Below, in pieces: positions 1-12,300 of a stretch of DNA of 62,000 nt. The notes under the pieces were generated by a model. That model did no database searches. It saw only the letters and a program-made list of their open reading frames with translations, and was not told the DNA's origin. A program made the position numbers and the translations under genes. Position 1 is the stretch's first letter. The number at the start of each line of letters is the position of its first letter. The stretch covers positions 5,663,101 to 5,725,100 of the forward strand of contig NC_135550.1 of assembly GCF_964340395.1 (NCBI RefSeq), given 5' to 3'. Origin of the DNA: Glandiceps talaboti (Eukaryota; Hemichordata; Enteropneusta; Spengelidae).

Positions 1-38
1 AGATTTTTCAAGTTAAAGAGTCAGTATGGTAGGGATGA

Positions 39-1283
39 GGCCAAGGCCCGGAAAACCTTAGTATATCGATATTATTTTGGAATGTCCGAGGTCTGAAAAC
101 TAAATTGTGTGATAACGATTTTCTCTCTCTTTGTGCGAATCATGATATTGTGGGTCTTTTGGAAACGTTCTGCACCGAACTTGACAATGTGGACATCTTG
201 AATAATTATGTAGTATATAGAGCACCTGCCAAAAAACGTCATCCTAAAGGACGGCCAAGTGGTGGAGTTGCCCTCTATATCAAGAAAACTTTAGCTGATA
301 AGGTGAACAGAGTAAATAGCAACTTAGAGAATTGTATTTTTGTTAAATTGCATAAATCTTTATTCCAAACTGATAGCGATGTAATTTTTGGTTGCTGCTA
401 TTTTCGCCCTGAGACCGTTTTAGATAACATTGAACTCCTTGAAAATCAACTTGTTGCGTTTAAATGTACATTTCCTGATAGCCACTTTATTCTTGGCGGT
501 GATTTTAACGCTCGTACTGGCGTAGATGACGATTTCATTTTTGATGACTCCGTAGATTTTTTACCTCTTGTTGGGGATACATACGACCAATCAAGTTTTC
601 ACATACCAAGGAGTTCAAAAGATAAATTCGTAAATGAGGCGGGAAAGACCCTTTTAAACATCTGTCTAAACTTCGGCATACATTTTGCCAATGGTCGCAC
701 AGCCAGCGACAAAGAAGGAAATGTAACACATGTATCTCCATTAGGCAGCAGTGTTATCGATTACGTCATCATCTCCGCAAACCTTTTTAGTTATGTAAAT
801 GATTTCGAAGTTATTCCACACATAGAATCTGATCACTTTCCCATGACCTGCCACTTAAAAGGTACTAACATCCTTTCACGGAAAGGAAATCAGTCTGACG
901 TGTCAAGTCCACCTTCCATTCGGTATTCTATGAATGAGAAATGCAAAAATCACTTCAAAAGAAATCTACTTTCTACACCTGTGCAAAAAATGGTTGAGAA
1001 CTCAAAAAGGGCATTCCCAAACCCAACACAGGTTATACGTAAACTAAATGAAGCCTTAAAAGAAGCAGGTAAAGATGGTCAGATTAAACCAAGCAATCGT
1101 AGAAGTCAAAGGTCATTGCACTCGCCCTGGTTCAATGAACTTTGTCAACGAGCCAAGAGTAACACGTACGGGAAATTAAAGCTTTTCCGACAGCTCGGTA
1201 CCACTGATTCCTTAAGTGACTTCATAACCGCCAAGAACTTAAGCAGACCTGCAAGAGCTGCAAACGTAACTATCAAGAGTTGA
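39..1283 (+). pseudogene. LINE endonuclease domain (APE type), broken ORF
   Basis: The frame is open from about position 39 after a stop and has no clear start ATG. The N-terminal motif FWNVRGLKTK, then GLLETF, GGDFNARTG, and the C-terminal pair SVIDYVIIS and ESDHFPM, are the standard blocks of an exonuclease-endonuclease-phosphatase fold. They cover the catalytic Glu, the Asp/Asn pair and the terminal Asp-His. In living elements this enzyme nicks target DNA for target-primed reverse transcription. The frame ends in a stop at 1281-1283 because of an upstream frameshift; the natural continuation (CKRNYQEL, then IRNRFREAETK) runs in the next frame. It is a relic, not a host gene. Confidence 0.88.
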
Positions 1284-2208
1284 TTCGTAATCGCTTTAGA
1301 GAGGCCGAAACAAAAAACTCTAGCGAATTCTGGACCATCCTAAATTCAATAATTGGTAGAAAGAAAATACCATCTAATGATATTAGTATCCAGTCATGGT
1401 ATAATTACTTTAGCAACCTGTATAAAAGCTGCAATGATTTAAGTTCGGGTGACATGGAGTTCTTGCATTCTGCTGAAGAGATTCTCCGCGATCATGTTGG
1501 CCAGGTGGAATCAGAGGCTACCGATGACACTAGTAATATTTTAAATTCTCGAATAACAGAGATTGAGGTTCTAAACAGTCTGAGAAACTTGAAAGATGGG
1601 AAAGCTCCCGGTCCAGACGGGATTCCAAACGAATTCTATAATTATTCTGCAAATATAATTTTACCAGTGTTAGTGGAGCTTTTTAATCATATTTTGGACA
1701 CAGGAAACTTTCCTTCTGAATGGTCTTCTGCGATTGTTATTCCACTACTGAAAAAGGGAGATTCGAGTGATCCCAACAATTACAGAGGAATATCTTTATT
1801 AAATGCTCTCGGAAAAGTCTTTACTACAATTCTAAAGGAGCGTTTAACCAAGTGGTCTGAAGCCACAAATATAATTTCAGATTGTCAAGCAGGCTTCAGG
1901 AAAAAACACAGTACAATTGACAACATTTTTGTTTTTTACGCTATTATCCAGAAATTCTTGAGTATAAGACGTGGAAAACTATATTGTCTCTTTATAGACT
2001 TTTCCAAGGCATTCGATAAAGTTAACCACTCACTTCTGTTGTACAAGCTAGCATCAATGGGTATTCAAGGCAAAATGTACCATATTCTACAATAGTATGT
2101 ATAGTGAGATCAAATCGTGTGTGAGAGCCAGCAATGATACTTCGCAATATTTTGATTGCCCAGCAGGTGTAAGGCAAGGCTGCATTCTCAGTCCCATTCT
2201 TTTTAGTT

Positions 2209-2210
<2 letters not shown>
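1250..2210 (+). pseudogene. LINE reverse transcriptase domain, frameshifted and truncated
   Basis: The recognisable RT blocks are KDGKAPGPDGIPNEFYN, VIPLLKKGDSSDPNNYRGIS (finger region), CQAGFRKKHSTIDNI, and the first catalytic aspartate in LFIDFSKAFDKVNH. After a stop at 2093-2095 the frame shifts by one base and continues as MYSEIKSCV and then CPAGVRQGCILSPILFSFY. The YADD box, thumb and 3' UTR are absent. LINE copies usually lose their 5' end, so this 3' loss points to later deletion or replacement. Confidence 0.88.
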
Positions 2211-2240
<30 letters not shown>

Positions 2241-2424
2241 CATACATACATACATACATACATACATACATGCATACATGCATACATACATACATACATA
2301 CATACATACATACATACATACATACATCCATCCATCCATCCATCCATCCTTCCATCCATACATACATACATACATACATACATACATACATACATACATA
2401 CATACATACATACAGATATGTATG
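2211..2424. repeat. (CATA)n / (CATC)n compound microsatellite
   Basis: About 210 bp of tandem CATA with a central CATC/CTTC block near 2326-2357. Because four-base repeats without stops are open in several frames, it gives spurious long frames on both strands (His/Ile/Tyr-rich and Met/Tyr/Val/Cys-rich); these are not genes. Confidence 0.97.
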
Positions 2425-2660
2425 TACACTGTGTATGTATAATGTGTTTGTGTATGTGTAAGTTTATGGGGGGGGCATGGAAAAAATAAAAAACTTGCAG
2501 GGGGGGGGCATCAATTTTTCCCGAGCTTTTGTAGGGAGGGGCATGGAAAAAATACACAAGGAAAAGGGGGAATCCTCTGGGTCCCCCTGGAAGTAAAATC
2601 TGGACACTCCCTTAGTCAAAATAACATTTCAGTTATCTTGTTGCGTTAACGTTGTTTAAC
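2425..2660. other. Short G-tract repeats, 5' flank of NLR-like gene
   Basis: Two or three degenerate copies of a motif like GGGGGGCATGGAAAAAATA lie at about 2465-2555, followed by about 100 bp of unique AT-rich sequence before the first coding exon. No convincing TATA box or initiator was seen, so the true promoter may be further upstream or inside this flank. Confidence 0.5.
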
Positions 2661-2670
2661 TGCTCCAGGT

Positions 2671-2760
2671 ATGGACAACAGTTCATTGGACCACCCTATT
2701 CCCGATAGTACTGCCTCGACCGGAAAGCCTATCGAATGCACAGAAATGGCCGAAAAGCAG
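2671..2760 (+). CDS. NLR-like gene exon 1 (start codon exon)
   Basis: ATG at 2671, encoding MDNSSLDHPIPDSTASTGKP and ten more residues. The donor AAGCAG|GTACTG at 2761 ends in phase 0 and joins exon 2 in frame. A stronger-looking donor at 2819 (TCTG|GTGAGT) would leave phase 1 and put exon 2 out of frame, so it was not chosen; it may serve an alternative transcript. Upstream CTCCAG at 2663-2668 could also be an acceptor, so a 5' exon outside the model is possible. The peptide is polar and has no signal sequence. Confidence 0.5.
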
Positions 2761-4266
2761 GTACTGCCCGAGACGCATTTGCAGAGATCAATTAGCCAAG
2801 ATCCACAGCTGAGTTCTGGTGAGTGCCATATAATACTCAAAGCTTCTTCATAGTGAAAATAAGAACAATAGCGAGAGAATATCCCGATGATACATAGTAT
2901 TATGAAGTTTTACATAATATTCAGATATAATGAATGTATGGACATTCAGATGAATGGAAATATCACGAGGCGCAAATTGAAGTGTTTAGTCACATTTTAC
3001 CGAATTAACGAACAAATACAAGTATCAGTTGGTATTCTTTCAATGTTATACAAATATATTGATGGTGCAAATCAAGAGATCTGATTGGTCTAGAAATCAC
3101 TTAACTGTATCCTTACCAAATGCGTGTATTATACCCAGACTCCTAAAAATAGTTTGCCAAATTGAGTCTTTGCTAAAACAAACATGCTTAGCACTTGCAA
3201 ATTTACCAGGCGCAATTGCAAACTCAACTGGAAGGCAACGATTTCTAAGTCGTGCCTTGCTTTCGTATAGAAGAATCTCGTTAGATTTTAAAAAGCCCGG
3301 GCATACGAATGTAAAAAAAACGCGGAGATTGGTCGCTTGTGCTCGCACATGGTCAAGGCCCAAACGCCCTCTAAGGTCAACTCTTATCACCAAAATTGCA
3401 ACTGGATGACGGAAAGATTCAATAAAATTGTATGATTAGTCATACGACCTTCAGATGTCAATCATGATAAACGACAATGAAGAACTATGTTTTGCAGAAC
3501 TTCTTGAAAACATGCGAGAGCCGAATCCATTATTTTTCGGACATGAAGATAAAGTGGAGGAAATCTTTAAGGCATACAAGGAAGAAAGAAGAGATCAAGT
3601 TTCTCAAAGTCAACTGCAGAGATCTAGTATCATTCATGTAAGTGTAATTTGTCCATACAGTACAAAATCACACATATACGCCAATTGGTAGTTCGGCACA
3701 TATTTATCAGTTTGTATAATGTTCTGTACCCCGATCCATCTTAATTTCCGGATATTTGGGGGAAAAACATGAAAATATACAATCGTATACAATGTTCAAT
3801 CATAATTCCACCGTTTTCTTCGAACAACGAAAATAGCAGTTTTCAGAAATAATAGCATCTGATCTTATTTGTTTACTTGTCAGAAAAAGAACAGTCATAT
3901 CAAGAATAGCATATCTATAGTATCTACATGTCTATTGATTATCATGAAAAATACCGGTATATTAAAAATGACAAACAAAACGTAACTGCATATATAGGGC
4001 CATTAATAACTGTGGTTTTTACTTGACATATCACGAACAATAACAACATAGATGGATAGATTGTTTTGTTTTCCTGAGTAAAATAATCCTAAATTTACAT
4101 GGTCTTCTTTTTGTAAATGTCACAAGTGCAAAATTGTTTGATGTCAACGAATTTGTTACTAATTTCAATTGTTGTACATTCACTTTGATAGTTTATTTTA
4201 GAACTGATGTGGTTTTGATGTTGGTTGGACCACAGGGGCCAACGAGCATGTAATTGATTGATCGAT

Positions 4267-4362
<96 letters not shown>

Positions 4363-6308
4363 CGATCGATTTATTGATTGGTTTATTATTTGGTTGAATG
4401 ATTGACCGACTGAATGATCAATTTTGTGTTGCAATATAACTTATTTTGTGTGTGATATTGATCAATGGACTCATTGAGTTTTTTGGTGATATAAAACTTT
4501 TTCTTTCTTTCCCCGTCTACTGTTCTCTCTTTCAGCTGTAATTATCTTTCTGTTGACTAAATATAGGACAGTACAATATAGTTCTTGGAACCATGAACAA
4601 TATATTCTCCATAAATAAAGATACATTGTCCATTCTCCTCCTTTTATCTAAATCAAAACACTCCTAATCTTAAAATTGGCAAGAGATCACTTTCACTTAA
4701 TTAACAGTTTACTTTGTCTATTATCTTAATTTCTGGGAGATTATCACACTCATTTATGCATTAACTATTTTATACTAGTGTGTGACGGTTTTTTGGTGTG
4801 ATAATATCCCAGAAGATTAGACATAAAGCCAATTTTTGCAGTAACTCATCCATGCTAATAATGAGATTAGGGTTTTTTAATTTAAATAAGAGGAATGGAC
4901 AAGATGTCTTTATTTAGTCAATAAAGAGAGAGTTATATACACATGAAAGAGAAAAGTATCCAGGGAAAGAAACAAAAAGTTTTATATCGCCAAAAAAGAA
5001 AGAAAAAGAGTCAATTGATCAATATAACACACAAAATAAGTTATATTGCAATACAAAAATTTATCAGTCAATCGATCAATCATTCAACCAAATAATAAAT
5101 CGATCAATAAATCGATCGATCAATCGATCGATAAATCAATTACATGCTCGCTCGCCCCTGTGGTTGGACATTAGTAGACTTGCTTAACACCTGTTTGTTC
5201 ATTCCCTTTACAGGCCATCTTTTGTTGTTTTTGTATTGCTATTGCTTGCTTGTCGCTAGTGTATATGTATGGTCTCTTGTACATGTTGATTTAGTTTTTT
5301 ACTTGCCTGAGATGAAGCGTAATGAATAAACATAAATGAAGTAAACCGACCGTAAAGTTACAAGTTTCCAAAATCTCCAAATCGATGTAATAAAGCATAG
5401 TATTTACTAAGAGTAGCCATTGAATGTTATGTTTTAAAAGGTGGTGAATGGGCTTGGTGGTTCCGGAAAGACAGAAATCGTTGTACAATACGTGAAAAAG
5501 TACCACAGGGAATATAGTGATGGAGTACTATGGATACTGGCAGTGTCTATGAGTACAATGGATTATTGCTACAAGCGAATAGTAAGTCATTCATATGCAT
5601 TTATATGCAAAATGTCATATCCTACCAAAAGATATCAGATGCAAATTGAATGACTCTTGTAAGGTTTTAAGATTCTCTTATATGACAGAAAATAATCCTT
5701 GCGCTAGTGTAATGTCAACATTGTTGATCCTCCCCTCCCCCCAATAAAAATTGGTCACTCCCTCATGTTCTGCATTTTATGCATCAGTACATCCAGTAAT
5801 AGTAGAAAGAATCGTCATATTGTTGCGTTGGCACTCTCAACCCATTCACACTGGAAAATGGTCACTTCCATTATATGGCCTCAGGTTACGAATCATTCCA
5901 CCCTCAAATATTAAACAGTAAGAAAACAATCCTTGAAAAATTGTAACGACAACATTCTATACCGTTCCCACCAAAAAGAGTTACATTCTTATGTCAATCT
6001 GATTAAAATCCGATGTGGATGTCGGCTAATCGTTCATTGCTATTTATCTTCGTTATTTTGCTTGAATTGACCTTCTTGGTACATGTTTACGTTTTTTAGC
6101 CTGATCGCCTCCCCTACATCTGAGATGGCGCCCATTCAAACGAATTTCTGCTCAGTGAGACACACATAACCAATCAGGTTGCGTCTTACTTGTCATGGGC
6201 ATACATGTACCCATTGAATATCAACACACATTGAATATCAACAGGAAGTCCAGTAAATTGAACTTCCTGGGCCGAAGTACAACGGCTCCGTGGACGTGGA
6301 CCTACCTT

Positions 6309-6344
<36 letters not shown>

Positions 6345-9300
6345 ATGGCATTATTTGTGCACACACCGACAACGTATGAAGTATTCAACTGTAAAAACAT
6401 TCAGTGATTGTATTGCTATATACATGATTTACGGTAAATTAAAGAATTCTTGTTTAGATGTACCTCTATGCATTTCGTCTTAGCTACATTGGAATGCGCC
6501 CCCCCCCCCGTAATGTTTATCTCAGAAAACGCCTACGCGTTTTCTGTAGTAGGCTTGAAGTATTGTACGATTGATAGAAATATTTGCCACAGTGCACAGT
6601 TGTGTTATATGAATCCAGAAAAGAGGAAATTTAAGATATAATTTCTAAAAAAAAAAAAGTCCTTATCGTGAAAATTTCGGTCGCTTTGCATTGCATTCAG
6701 GATTCGCATGGTCCTGGAAAACCCTGGAAACTTGAATGCTCCCTACCCCTGGAAAATGATCGTGGTCGATTAATATTGACGAACGACATGCCTGTGCTTT
6801 AGCCACCCATTCATATGATTTACTACACTGAGTCTCGTAAATGTGAAATGGCGAAAATATTTTCAAAGTCTTTTGCCACCATGGTGAATCACGCTGATAA
6901 AACCCAGACAGTCAACCGATTGTTCCACAAGAAACTTTGCCCACAGACCGTGCCTATGCATAGTTGAATTGGCGCCGCAATGTTTGTTTCGATCTTGGCT
7001 ATTGCTACTCCGAGTCCAGTCGTCATTTCAGCGACATAATATTGTAACACTCCCGGGGGTAACAGTAGCGTGCAAACGTGGTTTTGAAACGTCTTGCTTA
7101 GTGTCGATTGTCTCTTGAATATTTTGTGACATATTATGGGAACCTTTGTTAATTTCTTCTCGTCCACATCAGACAATTACATTTGTAGATGTCATTCAAA
7201 AATATACTTTAGTGGTCAACAGCCCTGGAAATCAATACGAATACCCCTGGAAAACTTACAAAAACAAGCCATTGAGAATGACATAGTCTCCGCTATGATT
7301 GGGTTTTAAGGAATTATCACTACTCTGATCACGCAACAACACTTGTGAACCTAAATCAAACCGACTTAGATATGTTGTGTCTGCTTGTTGGACATGGAAC
7401 ATACCTACAACAATAAAGGATGGGTCGGGTATGGGGGATCGTATCACGACGAAAATGGATATGCACATGTATGTCATAGAACACTGTCCTAATACCAACT
7501 TTGAATGAGATCTGTGCAAGCATGTCTGAGTTATGGCTTTGGACATAGAAAAATCGCAAACAAAATGGCTGCCAGGCGGCCATATTGGATCGTATAACAA
7601 CAACAATGAAAATGCAAATGTATGTCATAGAATACTGTCCTAATACCAACTTTGAATGAGATCTGTGCAAGCATGTCTGAGTTATGGCTTTGGACATAGA
7701 AAAATCGCAAACATAATGGCTGCCAGGCGGTCATATTGGATCGTATCACGATGAAAATGGATATGCAAATGTATGTCATAGAACACTGTCCTAATACCAA
7801 CTTTGAATGAGATCTGTCCAAGCATGTCTAAGTTATGGCTTTGGACATGGAAAATTCGCAAACAAAATGGCTGTCAGTCAGCCATATTGGATCGTATCAC
7901 GATGAAAATGGATATGCACATGTATGTCATAGAACACTGTCCTAATACCAACTTTGAATGAGATCTGTTCAAGCATGTCTGAGTTATGGCTTTAGACAGG
8001 GAAAATTTGCAAACAAAATGGCAGCTAGGCGGCCATATTGGATCGTATCATGAAACAAATTAACGTGCATATGTATGCCATTGTATCTTGACCCTGTACC
8101 AAGTTTGAAAAATATTGGTCCAGGCATCTCCAAGAAACGGCTGTGGATGGACGGACGGACGGACGGACGGACGCATGCACGGACAGACGGAACCCAATCC
8201 ATAAGTCCCCATCCCGGACTTCGTCCGGCGGGGACTAAAAACCATGAAAGTCCTGGAATTTTGTTTTGCTTTAAGTGTACGAACCCTGTGCATTGCATTG
8301 CGTACAAACTGTCTTCAGTAAGACGCAACCTGATAACGTTCGAGGAGAAGCCTACTACAGAGAACGCCTACGCGTTCAATTACTGGACTTCCTGTTGATA
8401 TTCAATGTTTGTTGATGTTTGTTGATATTCAATGCATACATGTATGCTGCTCATGACAAGTAAGACGCAACCTGATTGGTTGTGTGTGTCTCACTGAGCA
8501 GAAACTTGTTTGAAAGGGCGGCATCTCAGATGTAGAGGAGGCGATCAGGCTAAAAAATATAAACATGTACCAAGAAAGTCAATTCAAAGCAAAATGACGA
8601 AGGTAAAATAGCAATGAACAATTAGCCAACATCTACATCGGATTTTAATCAGATGATTCTTATGTATACATAAGCACTATGAAATATGCCTCCTTCTATA
8701 AATAGTGATCATTCCCCTATTAGACTTGACACGAGACATGAATCAGTGCTACAAAGAATAGAAGACAGAAAGTAAACGACCCTTGCAGTAGTGTGAGGTC
8801 CAAAAGGTGTATTTCAATTTCACTTTTGCAAGAGTTCAACCCATTGGCCCAGACCCAGCCCCAGACCTCAGTCCAATGACCGAGCCCAGCCCAGGTTTTA
8901 GTATATGCCCAATGACAAGGGCAAAATAGAGATTTACATGAATTTGGGCTGATAAGTTTCAAATTGTTTCCAACAGTTTGAAAAATTGATGTTGCGCAAG
9001 GAGAAGAAAGACTTCAGTGCATCCTTTATCCGTAAAGCTGTACACGAGTGGTTAGCTAACAAGTCAGAATGGTTGATGGTTATAGACAATTTAGATGACG
9101 CTCAGATGATCAATAAATTTCCTGGCGGAGGGCACATCATTATTACTTCCCGTGACACAAGGTTCAAAACAATGTTCCCAACCGTGAAAGCACCGTTTGT
9201 CATCAAGCCGCTACCCCAAGAGATAGCTAAGGTTCTTCTATACAGAGGATGCTATCAAATTGAAGGAAAAGGACCTATAACCATAGATGATGCACAAAGG

Positions 9301-12300
9301 AAGATAACTTCACTTGAAGCTCAAAACAAAGAGAACTACTACTCACTCCTGTGGTTGGCTGGTCCAGATGGTTTTGATGGTCTTCCACTGGCACTCATTG
9401 CTGCAATGAAGTACATGAATGCAAAAGAGATGGATTTCAGCACATACAAGGGCTACTACATGACATGTTTAGACAAAGAAGTACTTCTGTCTGATCGAGA
9501 GGATGACCCCCTCACAGCCTGGTTAACGGAGTGTGGATTGAGGAAATATGAGGAGCCATTGAGTAGAAAGGTCCAAAAGTCATTAGCTCGTTTCCTTGAT
9601 ATCAAAGAAGAAGATCTCAGAAGTGAGGATGTTGATATGGATGACATTGATGTAAAGAAATTTATGGATGCCAGAGAAGAAAATATAAATCTTGAAAAGT
9701 GGATGATAGACAGAAGAAGTGTCATTACCACTTGGACTCTTACATTCCAAAGCATTGAAGAAAGTCCACGTGGCAAAGTCGCTATTGAGTTACTCCACAT
9801 TTGCGCATTTCTGGCACCGACCATTTCAGAAGATATTCTGTTGAAAACAGCAAAGTATCTTGAATGCCAAAATGAGTCATCAATTAACCTGGCCATGCCA
9901 ATGGCGCCGGACCTACACCTTTTGGATATTTTGGAATCTTTACGAAGATACTCATTGTTTGAAAGCAATAGAAAACCACATGGGGATACAGAATTAGGTC
10001 CTTCTTCAAAGCAAAAGTACAGCATTCATCCCATTGTGCAACAAATGGTAAAGCTGCAGCTGGAGTCGACTACTCAGACACCGATACACGTTTTGGATGC
10101 TGCCATCCAGCTTTTGACCAAGTTGTTTCCATCAGAGGAAGATTTGTTCACTAGTTACACACGCCCTCACATTCCACTACCAGAAGAGGAAGAAGAAGTT
10201 GCTATTCATGTCATATCACTCATGAAATCTCTTAATGATGCCATTCTAAAGAAGCTCAACACTGATAGCCTGACTACCCTGGTAGAGTTACTGAATGCTG
10301 TCGGGTTGTACATGAGGCGTTTTAAGTGCAGACCCAAAGGAGCCATTCCGTTGTTTGAGACAGTCCTAAAGGTCATGCAGACACTAACATCTCAGAGGGA
10401 TGATGCAGCAGGACATGGGAAACTTGGCCACGGTATGATGATTTTATATTTATTTGGAGGTTATGTTGTTTACTCTCGAATATTTATTTTGGAGGCAAGA
10501 CTCAAAGATATTGATGGATTTAACATAATTTTCTATTCTTTGAAATATCATTTTATAACTCACCAGATTTAAACTGAATGCTTTCCATAGGGGTAGTTTT
10601 GAGTTTTTACCTACACATAATAACTGCTGGAATGCAAACATTTCGGCTATAGTACATGATATACCCCTCAAATGGCAAAAGGGTGTGCTAATCTATAAGA
10701 TATCTGGAAGGATTTTATGATATCAATCTAAGTATGTAGTAGAATAGGTGTAATGGTTTTTGATTATTCAAATTTACAGAGATACACATACATACAGACA
10801 TACCTTTACCAATGCAAAAAGAAAGAAATGTTAGGATTGCTTATTGGCAATGGTATCATTAGAACATAATGCATTGTTGTTTAGATTGTTCATTCTTTTA
10901 ATGGATTCACTGTATTATCTATATTATATCTGAATATTACATTTTCCATTGCTCTCAAGTTCGTTTGGTTCCTCGAAATCTAAAAATAAAATCTGGACAG
11001 AAACTTATCGATATACATTTCGCATTTACCTTTTAATACAAACAACCAAAATACTTTGAACAGTCTAGAACAAATTTAAACCAATCAATGTCGTAAAATA
11101 AGGGAAAATTTGACTCAAGTCAAGCACTGACTACAGAGCCCAACACAGTAACAACATTTACTTATCCCATTTGCATTGTCGTGATAACATGTCAATACGA
11201 ATAAATGCACTGCTGTGTTCTGGCAGTATCGAAAGATTTATATAAAAAATAGAGAAGATTTCAATTTTGAACGAAGAAGAAATCGCATGGATTTATCTTC
11301 TCGAATTCTCCGGCAAGAATTTTTGGTTGAAAGCAGGTGATTTGACCCGGATGTTGAAGCTGACCTGGTTTGACTGAAGATCTTCTCATGCATGCTTTCA
11401 TGGCAAACAGAAAGTCACGAGAGTATCGAACATAAAAACAAGATTTTCAATTTTGAAATAGTGAAGAGATCGTATGACTTTGTGTTGGCGAACTCTCTAG
11501 CATCATTGCCTGCAGATGCAATCTCACGGCCAATCACAACAATGTAATATGAAGCTTTTATAGAACATTGTATCATAGGTCTCACCATATGAAGAGTCCC
11601 CCCCCCCAAACAAAAAAAGGAAGAAAGAAAGAAAAGAATTGTTTAGGGTCAGTGTGTATCTTTTTTGTCATGTGATCCAGCCAATTCAGTCTGCAGACCC
11701 AAGAGAAAACACAAAAACAACTCACCCTACATTAATTTCTACTTCAGTGAAGACAAGTGCAGAACTAATCATGAACAATTTAAGATTTTTAAATGAAAAA
11801 TTTACATCGTCGCACCACTTTAGACAACATGTTCTGATCAGAAACAATGCTTTTCTTTTCTTTTTTTGGCCTAAAGATCTAATTACTGGAAATATGCAAA
11901 TAAGTTATGAAAACTAAACTCTACATCAATCATATGTTTGGGACAGATGCACCTTGGTATTGCTAATGTATGTACAAAGTTATATTGAATTTTAAGCATG
12001 CATTCTTAAGATATAGCCTAATTAGTGATAACAAACGTTTACTTAAACTAATCAGTTCTTGCCATTACCATTCAGAACACGTGTACCAACTTTCATTTAA
12101 GTTGAGCCAGCCATGTTTGAGAAAATGGTGATACAGACACAGACACAGACAAACACACAGACAGACAGACAGATGGATGGACAGACACACACACACACAC
12201 ACACACACACAAATACATTTCATCCCCAACACAAAACCTTCCTTATGGCAGGCAAACATGTACCTATAGCATCATAGGTCGCTGGATATGCATTGTTAAG

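Larger units (their letters stand above)
1..2215 (+). mobile_element. Decayed non-LTR retrotransposon (LINE), 3' truncated
   Basis: The stretch encodes an AP-endonuclease-like domain followed by a reverse transcriptase, in the order of an APE-type LINE. It is broken by at least two frameshifts (about 1210-1260 and 2093-2097). It stops inside the RT just after the RQGCILSPILFSFY block, before any YADD catalytic box, exactly where a CATA microsatellite starts. The 5' end lies at or beyond the window edge. The clade (Jockey, CR1 or RTE group) cannot be settled by eye. Confidence 0.9.
5995..8655. mobile_element. Foldback DNA element with 10-bp target duplication
   Basis: ATTCTTATGT occurs at 5985-5994 and again at 8656-8665, directly flanking a 2661-bp segment with long inverted ends. 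The left end begins CAATCTGATTAAAATCC and the right end is GGATTTTAATCAGATG. The arms stay similar inwards for about 270 bp (matching blocks around 6010-6270 and 8390-8640). Ten-base duplications and long inverted ends fit Mutator-like or other foldback elements. A small relative with the same termini lies at 61205-61396. No transposase is visible, so it is non-autonomous. It sits wholly in NLR intron 3. Confidence 0.88.

Noticed and set aside
2022-2557. Several long frames on both strands (Met-Tyr-Val-Cys or His-Thr-Tyr-Ile repeats)
   Set aside because: They are translations of the CATA microsatellite; periodic peptide, no start context or splice sites.
2671-2853. Exon 1 extended to the donor at 2819
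   Set aside because: It ends in phase 1 and puts exon 2 out of frame (early stop), while the donor at 2761 keeps the full 895-residue frame.
7256-8398. Overlapping frames in the 151-bp array
   Set aside because: Peptides repeat with the array and have no family resemblance.
10433-10572. Read-through of the NB-ARC exon to a stop at 10570
   Set aside because: The donor at 10433 and a phase-matching TPR exon at 12329 explain the protein better; the read-through peptide is unlike TPR.
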